From Anagrus nilaparvatae (Eukaryota; Arthropoda; Insecta; Hymenoptera; Mymaridae), in contig JAKSXM010000014.1 of assembly GCA_022575985.1 (NCBI GenBank), forward strand, positions 21,142,001-21,206,000: 64,000 nt of DNA. Reading direction: 5' to 3'. Of the stretch, positions 24,663 through 34,600 are shown one piece after another (the stretch's first letter is position 1; the number at the start of each line of letters is the position of its first letter). The translations under genes and the position numbers were made by a program. The notes under the pieces were generated by a model. The model was not told where the DNA came from and searched no databases. It saw nothing but the letters and a program-made list of their open reading frames with translations.

Positions 24663-25014
24663 ACTTTTTTTAACCATAAATAAAATTAAATAAAAATATT
24701 TGATTTTTGAGCTAACAATTATTTCCTTTATTTTTTCAATAAATTGCCCACGTTTCGAAGACTTTCAGTCTTCATTGTCAAGGCCAAGAATTTATAATAT
24801 TTTACAATTATATAATAAATTTTTTACAATTTCATATTTAAAATTAAATTTATCTAAAGAATGTATAATATTATTTTTTACAATTTCATATTTAAAATTA
24901 AATTTATATAAAGAATGTATAATATTCTCCACTGAGTAAAGGTCTTATACTAATCTTTGACTCTTTAGAACAATTTATACAAGTTCTAGATTTTTTTACG
25001 GGGAAGGAACATAT

Positions 25015-25896
25015 AGTATAGGGCTGGAGAATGGTTTTATTTGCGATTTTTTTTGAAAGCAAGTCCATGGAATTTTTCAACGGTAATTTTAGTTTTTGGG
25101 GTCGCTGATTCCAAATACGAAGTCCGTTTTCACCTAACGTGGTCCAATTTTGCGTTATTGCCCATTTTAGGTCATTTTAAACGTTTTTTTGCCATTTTTC
25201 GTTAAAATCTTTAATATATTACCATTTTTCTCAAACTACACTAATGTTTTTTGTCTGTATACCTAATTATCATATCCACTCATACAAAAAAAAATGTTAG
25301 CCCATAATAGGTATTCTTAGGCTATTTTTCACGCTTTTTGCGCCAATTTTAGCTATTTTTATGAAATTAGTATTTTTATTAGTATTTTTAAATTACTATT
25401 TTTATTACCAATTACCAAAAAACAGCCTATAATTGCCTATTATGGGCTACTGCACCGTTTTTAGATAAATTAAAAATAATATTCGTATTCAACTACCTTA
25501 AAATACGCAAAAACCAGAAGCTGTAGTTAAAAATTGGTATGATTTCATAAAAATAGCTAAAATTAGCCCAAAAAACCTGAAAAATAGCCTAAGAATCCCT
25601 ATTATGGGCTACCATTATTTTTTGTATGAGTTGATATGATAATTAGGTATAGAGACCCAAAAAACATTAGTGTAGTGTGAGAAAAATGGTAATATATTAA
25701 AAATTTTAACAAAAAGTGGCAAAAAAACGTTAAAAATGACCTAAAATGGGCAATTACGCAAAATTGGACCACGTTAGGTCAAAACGGACTTCGGATTTGG
25801 AATCAGCGACCCCAAATACCAAAATTACCGTCGAAGAATTCCATGGACATGCTTTCAAAAAAAGTCGCAAATAAAACCATGCTCCAGGCCTATACT
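25015..25896. mobile_element. Foldback element 3, about 0.88 kb
   Basis: Arms 25015-25367 and 25542-25896 are inverted copies (AGTATAGGGCTGGAG at the left end; CTCCAGGCCTATACT at the right). The arms contain GGGGTCGCTGATTCC, linking it to the other GGGTCGCTGA elements. It lies between transporters B and C. No coding capacity. Confidence 0.8.
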
Positions 25897-26181
25897 AATA
25901 TATAAACAAAATATAAAGATTGTAACTCTAACGTACATATTTTAACGAAATATGAAACTTATTACTCATTATTAAGTACTCTGATCTATTCTTGTTTATA
26001 ATTAATACATAATTGTTAAAAGATATGGTAATTATTAAATGATACTGTGTTTTAAAAATATTTTACATCTTTTTTTCAGTTTACTAAATTCATTAAAAGA
26101 TAAACGAATTTACTTTACAATGAGAAAATTTACAATTTTATCTTTAGGTTAGTTTATTTACAGCCCTTAGATAAAAAGAAG

Positions 26182-26489
26182 AAAAAAAATTAGTGCCTAC
26201 TTGGCAAAAAGATAAGACTCTAAAATTTTTACTTTGCTTAGACATAACGTTATTTGTTGTAGGATCAAAAGTTCTCTGCATAAAGGCCCGTGCATTTGGT
26301 GGCAATATTTAGGATTAAATCAGCTATGTCTCTGAGTACATTACTTTTTTTTGGATAAATTGTACAGTTTTACAAAGCAAACCAAGAATCCAAGCAATTA
26401 TTTTAAATAATACGCAGGTTTATATTGTCCAAATTATGCATACTCTTCACTTTTAAAATAATACAAGAAAATTCAGTTTACACCTTTCA
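26182..26489. repeat. Duplicated 308-bp block, copy 1
   Basis: Matches 30211-30516 end to end (starts AAATTAGTGCC, ends ACACCTTTC). On the minus strand it contains TGGATTCTTGGTTT, identical to the end of the B/C first exon, so the block may itself derive from a decayed transporter copy. Confidence 0.65.
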
Positions 26490-26640
26490 GTATTAGTTGC
26501 TGTGGTATTAGTAAGAGCTGCTTTGATAGTATCAAGGGAAAAAAATCTTTTTCAAATGATCCTGACCTTGTTTACTCATCGTTTCATATTGACACATTTG
26601 ATGACCCCTCGATTTTTAGATTCACCAAGTAAATTTTCCA
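26490..26640. repeat. Copy of the 3' flank of transporter B
   Basis: Closely similar to about 20760-20900, just downstream of gene B (shared stretches include ATGATCCTGACCTTG and ACATTTGATGACCCCTCGAT). Here it follows the relic first exon on the minus strand, as expected if a former transporter copy stood in this place. Confidence 0.65.
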
Positions 26641-26855
26641 TAATCATGTTCTAAGTTTTAAAAAAATCAGGTCACCGAGGTGAATAATTAATGATCAAAG
26701 TTATGATTAAATATTTTTACATACTGCGAATTTGAGTCTTCTTTTTAAAAATTGTTTACTACACACTAAATTTCTTTTTGTTTGGATATCTCCTTGTAAG
26801 TTACATTCAGTAACTACATTCTAAATGTTTTGATAAAAGTAACTTCAAAACAAGT

Positions 26856-26911
26856 AACCACTGTGAATTATATTTTCTAGAAAATAATTTTCGAATTTTT
26901 AACATGGTCAT
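26856..26911 (-). pseudogene. Relic first exon of a fourth transporter copy
   Basis: Read on the minus strand, ATG at 26911 (or 26905) gives LKIRKLFSRKYNSQWLL, which lines up with the first exons of A (LLHIQKLFAKKYRSQWII) and B/C. After QWLL the frame is lost: one base of the expected GGTTTTG is missing and the GCAGGTAAG donor has decayed to GAAGTTAC. No matching second exon lies downstream; instead about 215 bp further on comes sequence homologous to the 3' flank of gene B. This looks like a copy whose main exon was deleted. Confidence 0.6.
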
Positions 26912-27206
26912 CTTTATAAATGAAATATATTTACATTGTTATGAATTAGCCCTGTTAATAACTAAATTCCTTTCATAGAATTTGATTCAATATACATTTT
27001 ATAAGATAAAGAAATTTATTTTATTTTTTATCTTCAATTAAAACTTAAAAAACGTATTCATTTGACAATGAATTAATTTTATTGATTATATTATCATTAT
27101 TAAAAAATCTCAATAAACTTTACATATCTATAAACAAATATTTGCATAAAGTTTATGTCATGATTATGTACAAAAAAAAAGTTAAAAAAATAACTAAGAT
27201 GATAAT

Positions 27207-29141
27207 TTATTGCTCTACAATAGCTTTAATATTTTTACTATTTGGATTAATCATGTCTTGTTGAATTTGTTGTAACGATTTACCTTTGGTTTCTGGTAAA
27301 ATAAATAATGAAATAAATATCAAAATAAGAGGTGCCAAGGCATGTAAATATATAACATTTGATTCTCCAATCCGATCGACTGCAGAATTATATGTTTTAC
27401 TTACAATGAATCCTAGAGCACCATCGATAACACAACATATACATGAAACTATAAATTTTATGTTTAATGGAAAAACTTCACTTTTAAATACACCAGGAAC
27501 TGGAACAACACCGATACTTATAGATCCACCAAATACAAATGCTGAAGCGATTAGTAGCCATTGGTAATTAAGACCTTTGTTAATTAACATAAAATGAGTT
27601 CCTAGTCCAACAACTCCAATCAGCACGCCAGTACTTGAAAGCAAAAGTAACATTCTTCTTCCTAACCTATCAGCATTATTAATTGATAAAAATGTTATCA
27701 CCATTGTAAAAGCATACATCCACGTGTTGGTCAATGAAAGATCGAACAAATATAATTTTCCTCTAAGAAGTATCAGTTTTAAATAAACATAAATTGAATT
27801 CGTTCCACTAAATTGTTTCATAATAAATAAAATAATTGTCAAAAGAAACATCTTCATCATACATCGATTAGACAAAGTTTGTAAAATGTTTTTAAAGGAT
27901 TCTCCTTTTGATTTTTTCACGTAAATTATAATTGACTCCAATTCAGTGTCAACATTTTTGTATCCATTGTACCATATCAATGACATCTTTGCAGCTTCTA
28001 ATTTTTCTTTTTTGACCAAATAATATGCAGAATCAGGACATGAATAAAATACAAGCAATGTCATGATACAAGGCACGAAAAACCAGAGGCTAAATATAAA
28101 CGGTGACTCAAATGACGCTAAGTAGCTGGCAAAGGTCATTCCTATCGAAACGCCACCAAGCGAAGCAGAAATTATAGTTCCTCGGAGTGCCGGAATGGCA
28201 ACTTCACCAACGTACATTGGTACTGCATTAAAAGCCATACCCGTTCCCAATCCTGCAACAATTCTGAACAGGTATAGCCACTGGGCAGAGGTCGCAATTG
28301 AAAAGAAAATCCAACTAAAGGCGTGTAAAAAAAAATTTAAGAGAACTACGTTTTTGCTTCCTAATACTTGAGCTACTAATGTCCCCAAAATAGCACCAAT
28401 TATCCAACCTAAATATAAAATTGACGCAACCCATGAGCTTTCAGTCGATGATATTTGAAATTTAAGCTCCGTGGTAGAATATCGGATAAGAAAAGATGAT
28501 GTCCAGCCAAAATGTGCTCCTACTTGAATACACAGGAATAAGACTGAAATAAAATTTATACTGAAAAATAAATTGTGACCAGTAAATCAAATTACAATTT
28601 AAAAAGTAAAATAATGTTATGAACTGTGTTTCATATTCTTTGAGTACCCTTTTTTCCTAAGTATTTAAGTAGCATATTATTGATTAATTAAAATAGTTTA
28701 TTTATGAGAAGCATGCTGATTTAATTCTGTGATGTATTAATTGACAAATTGTAGTTATTATTATCGTTTGATACTAAAGGCATAAAAAATACTTTACACC
28801 ATAAACCAAAGCATTTTAGCACTATTTCTCTTACCGTTTTAATCAAAAACCCATAGATATAGTTCTGCAAAGATAAAGATTGATATACACATTTTTTAAA
28901 AAAAGTAAAATTGGAAAACATTTTTTGGAAACTTCGTCGGAAAATTGCATTTTTTCAGCATAATAAACTGATCCATAACCATTTGGTGTCATTTTGTGAT
29001 CCAATTGTATTGAACTCCCCGTGTAAGTTAGTGTTGATGTAAATAATGGTGATTTTATAGAATATAAATCTTACCTGCAAAACCAAGAATCCATTGCGAA
29101 TAAAATTTTTTGTCAAATATTTTTTGAATATTTAAAAACAT
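27207..29141 (-). CDS. Sugar transporter C (MFS, SLC2/Tret1-like), two exons
   Basis: Third and longest copy. Exon 1 is 29075-29141 (ATG at 29141, 22 codons plus one base, donor GCAG/GTAAG); exon 2 is 27207-28543 (acceptor ATTTCAG/TC), giving 467 residues. Only this acceptor keeps the frame; the AG 18 bp upstream would give an immediate TAA. Motifs: HFGWTS, RIVAGLGTG, PALRGT, PDSAYYL, KQFSGTN in TM7 (265-271), DRLGRR, VPVPG followed by VFKSEVFP in TM10, PETKG. A lysine within the TM10 segment, where A and B have leucine, is unusual for a membrane helix. The C-terminal tail runs past the point where B stops and ends in IVEQ. Exon 1, intron ends and about 350 bp upstream are nearly the same as in B, so the two are recent duplicates, likely with similar regulation. 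Function beyond sugar-porter family membership is inferred. Confidence 0.92.
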
Positions 29142-29490
29142 AATTTTATAGAAAAATAAATTAAGACTTTGTATTTTCGTTGCTTTATCAGTAATAAATG
29201 AATTTTATAATTTGTAAAATAATGTATACATTATAAAGATAAATGGATTTATTTATTTATCACATTCATGTGCAAATTAATTAAATTGTATATTTACTAA
29301 ATTGTGAGAAATAAAAAAAAAATGCAAAACTAATAATAGTTTATTTAACTTAATTTTATTATAGGCACAAAAGATTAGATTTGTTTTAAGATTATAAAAT
29401 ATTTTTTTTAACCTTGTTTTTTTAAAACTGAATTTTTTTAAATTTAAAATAGTAATAAAATGGAATATAATATATATACTTTTCTTTTTA
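29142..29490 (-). promoter_or_regulatory. Upstream region of transporter C, shared with B
   Basis: Homologous to 23394-23750. It keeps the same TAATGTATACATTA palindrome at 29220-29233, again 79 bp above the ATG. Similarity fades beyond about 29490, marking the edge of the duplicated unit. Confidence 0.4.
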
Positions 29491-30210
29491 GCCATAAATT
29501 ACTTACTTAAATTAATAATTAATTTATGAATTCATCATTTTATGTAAGGGTGCTTAGTTACCCGATTTTTCCGGTCAGTTTGTTCTCAGATTTCTTGCTT
29601 CGAGTTTGGTTAGTTTTCGAATAATTCCGTAAAGTTTATGGAAATAAGTAACATGTATTACTAAATATGTTTTCTCTTACTATTTCTCTCCTCTTTTAAA
29701 CATAAAATGAAAAGTTATTGAAATAAACATATTTATAGAACCATGCAGGCAGGGAAATTTCTGATGAAATCATACCCTTAGAGCCCTGAAACTTTTTTAC
29801 TACACACCCCTAATTTTATGTATCATTTAATCAAATTTTTAATAAATATTTTTTTAAATTAATTTTTAATCTATTATTTGAAAACTAAAATTATCTTTTA
29901 TTTAATTAAAAAAAAAAAAAGATTCAATTAATGCAAATATTACCAAGGTTATTTCATTTTGTGCAAACAAAAAACAAATATTTGATAAATGTCTGTCATG
30001 CATTATTAAGTAAATAAATAAATAAAATGAATTTTTAGTCATTATATTTGATAATCGCTGATTATAAAGATTAATGTTTGATTGATTATAATTGATGATT
30101 AAAGATATGTTCAAATTGCATTTTTTTATTACGAAGCCAAATTAAAATTTTTCCAAATACTTCTTATGAAACACTGGCAGTCAAAAAAAATGCTTGGATT
30201 TTCAATGGGC
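29491..30210. other. Intergenic stretch beyond transporter C
   Basis: AT-rich, no repeat family or gene seen. Confidence 0.5.
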
Positions 30211-30516
30211 AAGAAAAATTAGTGCCCACTTGGCAAAAAAATAAAATTTTTTAAATTCTTATTTTACTTAGAGATAACGTTATTTTTCGCAGGACCGAAA
30301 ATTCTCTGTATAAAGGCCCATGTATTTGGTGGCAGTATGTAGGATTAAAATAGCTATGACTCTGAGTACATTACTTTTTTTGATAAATTGTACAGTTTTA
30401 TAAAGCAAACTAAGAATTCAAGCATTCTTTGAAATAATACCCAGTTTTATATTATGTCCAAATTATTCATAATCTTCGCTTTTTAATAATACAAGAAAAT
30501 TCAGTCTACACCTTTC
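30211..30516. repeat. Duplicated 308-bp block, copy 2
   Basis: Partner of 26182-26489. The exon-like TGGATTCTTGGTTT is degraded here to TTGAATTCTTAGTTT. It marks the far (upstream) edge of the transporter array and suggests tandem duplication of a unit larger than one gene. Confidence 0.6.
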
Positions 30517-33388
30517 CAAAAACTAAAAATTTAAGTACATTTTCAAATTTTCCTTAATTATCTTAGCAAAAAATTTACACTTAAAAATAATTTTAGCCCA
30601 AAAGTCAAACACGTAGGCAGGATTTTTGATCGGGGAGGACTTCCTAAATACTTACTTTTCTTTCACAATGATCATCATCATCAAAAGAGGTATCTTTTTT
30701 ATAGTGATAGATTATGCCTTAAGAACCAGTGACCTTAATTAATTTTAACGGTTTTCTTTCATCACATATTATTTTAAATATGATTTACAAAGAAAAAATT
30801 AAGCCTTTTAATAATTATAATAATAACGGATATGAAATCGAAAGCCATAATATATTAATTCCATTGTATGTACATAGATAAATGAAGAATAGAAAAAAAA
30901 CGTATCGTATTTCAGTCATTTTTGCATGTTAAAACGAAAGCCAAAGTATCATAGATACATAAAGTTCGTGCAAATCCTATAAGGGTTCGTGACCGAAGCA
31001 CACACCTACAACAAGGTTTATACTTGTGCGTTCATCCGGAACATAGGAACTTTTTCTCATGTACGTATATTAAGATGATGTCAATGTCCTCTCTTCTCTT
31101 ATTTCATGAAATTTTTTTTTTTTTTATGGACCTTGTTGAGCGATTACCTACTCAATGTCGATAACGTCTTTCGATGATCGTTTGGGTCATTCGATACGTT
31201 TTTATATATATAAAAAACATTATAAAAATCTTTTAGCCCTTAAGCGATTCCGGCACTTGTCCATATCGCTCACTCCTATCTATAAATGTACGCCCTCCTC
31301 ACGAAAGATGTTTACGCGTTTGACGAGCAACACATTATGTTACCAGAGACTGGATCGATTAATATTCGACTTTATCGGATTTATATCAAACCTTCTACTT
31401 TTATGCGTATAAATTTATATTTTTCTTAATAACCAGTTTCTCGCAACATTTCTCGCAATTTTTCCAAAACTAAATAAAAATTTATATCTTACGTAATCCT
31501 TTTTATGCATATAATACACTTATGGCACACCTCTCTTAAAATAGCGTGTCATCATGCAATTTGACCTAGCAGCTAATTTAATTAGACCAAGTAAATATTT
31601 GATAAATTTTTTATCAACAAATCAAACAATACAGTGGGGAAGGTATATTACAGAGCGAAGTAAAAAAAATTTTTTTTTTCATTGTTTTATGAACATATAA
31701 GCATCTGTCCTCGATCCCGAAGCCCTATAACATTATATTATATATCGAGGCAGTATACACCGCGAAGGTCATCTTTGTCGTTATTTTATAGCTATATAAT
31801 AATATAGCTTTCTTTCTCTCTTTCGACTTTTATTGCGCTTTGTGTGTGCATATTATATTCATAAATTTTATTTTGAAAAAAAAAATATTTTTTTTATTTT
31901 AAATTTGCTCTGGTTCTTTCGCGCGTCCTTCAAAATACAAAAGGGCTTTACTTAATTAGCGAGGAAAAACGTGCTCATCGTGCAGATCCTGCTATAATAT
32001 ACCTGACATGCTTGCATTGCTAAATAACAAGCATACATATATAAATATGTAAAAAAATAAAATTCTAAAAATATTTTTTTGCGATTAGTAAAAATAATTG
32101 TACATAAGTTTATTTTCGAGTTATAAAAATTAATAAGTTTTATCTTGATTATTTATGTATATATGAAAAATTGAAGTGCAAGTTTAATCGATTTTAATGA
32201 GATTCTTGCTTCTACATAAAACTAGTGGCCATAAATAATTGTAAACTGGCTGATGTATAAAATAAAAAAAGTCAAGTCTTACCATTTTTGGAATATTTAA
32301 GAATGCGTTTAAGTTCATTCACGTAAGGTATTAATGCAGGCGACCTTGACTTTGTATAGACTCCTAGGAAAAAAAACTTTTTTGTATGATACTAGAATTT
32401 TTTGTAACCAGAGCATCAGATATAAAAATATTTTCTATGGGCTAAAAAGTAAAAAAAAAGAAGCTTTTATACTATATTTTTATACTACGTGTGTGAGAAA
32501 GAGATATATATCAGGTTAGGCGACAGTCTACATCCTATAAAGGGATAAAATATATCTAAAGAAAATCTTTCGAAAAAGTCGGCGCGGCGGCTTTTGCTTC
32601 AAAGTTTTTTTTAAATGCTCTATAAATAGATCGCGTACTATATTTTATTTTTATTTAATAAAATTCAAATACAATGAATCTATTATCAGTTTATGTATAA
32701 ATTTATTGTCTCAATATACTTATTAGAATAATGTAAAATTTTTTTTTTTTTACTAAAAATAACTCTTTGCTTTATTTATTTTACTTACATACACACACCC
32801 TGGAATTTAAGTGTATTACTTTGTTGTTTTTTTTTGCTGTATAAAAAAGATTCTTATCAAAATATCATTCTTTTTCTCCCTCTGTTATAATATAAAGAAG
32901 CTACCTACCTACCTACCAACCTATTATACTGCATTTTTATAATCCTTTTTTTTATTATTATTATTACCGAACAAACAATTTTTTTATTATTACTTTTTTT
33001 TTTTTATTAATGGTCAATCGATTATTTTTTTTATTTGAACGACCTTGTACAACAGTTTTTACTAGAAAACTGGGGCGTGAAGTCGCGTGATTCCAGGATT
33101 TAAAAAATTATAGGCCAAAAAATTATCTATTCCGAAAAATCGTACTCATTCTTAATAAAAAAAAATGCAAGAGAGTTTTCGGTCGGCTTTTGTAACAGGC
33201 AAATTTATCTCATATTTTTTTTTGTTAATTTTAGTAAAAAATTTTATTTCAAAATTATTGTTAAAAAGAAAAATGCTGAATATCCCCAAGTGTAGGCACC
33301 ATGTTCATATTTATTTAAAAAAAAAGCTTTTGTTGCTAGTTGACGATTTTTTATAAAAATTTAAGCAAAAAATTTGGTAATACAGTTT
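30517..33388. other. Gene-poor stretch with GC islands
   Basis: 30950-31070, 31150-31400, 31690-31800 and 32510-32610 are richer in GC than the surroundings. A plus-strand frame at 31155-31412 (85 codons, starts MSITSFDDRLGHSIRF) lies in one island without splice or family support. These islands may be conserved control elements or parts of an unseen transcript. Confidence 0.3.
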
Positions 33389-33425
33389 TTCTCGCAAGTG
33401 AAATGATTTTTACAGAGTATATAAG
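33389..33425 (+). promoter_or_regulatory. PSEA-like box + TATA, unit 2
   Basis: TTCTCGCAAGTGAAATGA, exactly 11 bp, then TATATAAG. No run of four T follows the expected start until about 33557, so a transcript near 110 nt is possible. It points towards unit 3, 228 bp away on the other strand. Confidence 0.55.
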
Positions 33426-33652
33426 AACGGTATATATCGCTGTTATATAAAAATATTAAAAATAATATTCAATTTACATGATTAAAAATAAACGTTAAAT
33501 TATATGTAATAGACCTTGAAGAGTAAATAATATTCTTCTTGCACTTTCTGTGCTACTTTTTGCGATAATTTCTGTCGTAGAATTCATAAAAAACTCCAAA
33601 AATCTCTATAAACTTTTACTCCAAAAATGCTAAAAAACTTCCTTTTCGCTAG

Positions 33653-33689
33653 CTTATATAAACATTCGTAGTAATTTCGCTTGCGAGAA
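33653..33689 (-). promoter_or_regulatory. PSEA-like box + TATA, unit 3
   Basis: On the minus strand: TTCTCGCAAGCGAAATTA, exactly 11 bp, then TATATAAG. It converges with unit 2. T runs follow almost at once, so any polymerase III product would be very short. Confidence 0.5.
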
Positions 33690-34501
33690 TGAGTTTTAAT
33701 TTTCTCTATCGTAAAACACGTCGTCAAGTCAAAAATTTATAATTTATAATGTAACTAATTAAAAATTTTAGTTGTTTTAATTTTCTAAAACATCTTTTTC
33801 GATTCTCACGATAAGATATATTCAAGGTTCAAAAGGATTTAAAGGGGTAAAATTGTAGATAAAAAAAATTTTATATCCTGCCAAATTGTAAAATATTATC
33901 TAAATTAAAAGATATTGCACACATATATAAGATTTAAAAAGGTTCTAAAAATGATATATTTGAAACTTTCACTTTTATTTTTATCTGCATGCATAATATT
34001 TTCTATTAAATTTATATATTTTTTCAATAACAAGATCACATATGTAATGGAAATTAAATTAAATAATAAAAGTTTTTCTAATCTAAATGTATGTATGTGT
34101 GTGAATATAACCTAATGCATTATTATAAGTAGATGCGGACAAGTTATGTCAGACAACGTATAGGTTGATTTATCGTATTACGACACTTATAAAACTATAA
34201 GAGACAATAAATATACTATTATTATTATTATTGTTATTTTCTTATTTAATATTATATATATATTTTTTTTAATGAAATATTCATATGCTGGGTTTTTAAA
34301 TATTTATAAATGACTGATAGATTTAATAATACCGTTAAAAATTTTGAAACATACTGTCTATTTTAATAAAGTAGAATAGTTTTTATATATATTTTTTACG
34401 CTTAATCTTCTCATGTCAAGTATTATAATTATTTGGCTTTTTTGATTGACTATTTCTTTGTGGATAAAATATTAATTTTTGTTTTATTTATTTTTTTGCA
34501 G

Positions 34502-34600
34502 ATGTAGGAGAAAATTTAAGCTATTTTTTTTAGTATTAGAAGACACAGAAGTGCGAAGAACCGAAAATTATTGTGAAAAGAGGCGAAAACGTCATTATCG
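34502..34600 (+). CDS. Possible internal exon, unrecognised protein
   Basis: A strong acceptor (TTTATTTTTTTGCAG) and strong donor (CG/GTAAGTTAG) bound 99 bp in which one frame is fully open for 32 codons, starting CRRKFKLFFLVLEDTEVRRT and ending RRKRHYR. The length is a multiple of three, so both ends share one phase. A second acceptor lies at 34532-34533. A run of 32 open codons can occur by chance here, so the case rests on the splice sites. It may equally be a non-coding RNA exon. A good acceptor at 43270-43271 (CTTTCTTTTCCAG) could be the next one. Confidence 0.3.

Noticed and set aside
16984..29141. Origin of the transporter array in a bracovirus segment
   Set aside because: Some braconid wasp bracovirus segments carry sugar transporter genes, but no other typical viral-segment genes or excision motifs are seen here and the array behaves as ordinary host tandem duplicates.
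31438..31480. Repeated TTTCTCGCAA... pair
   Set aside because: The first nine bases match the promoter box, but the second half and the TATA are missing.
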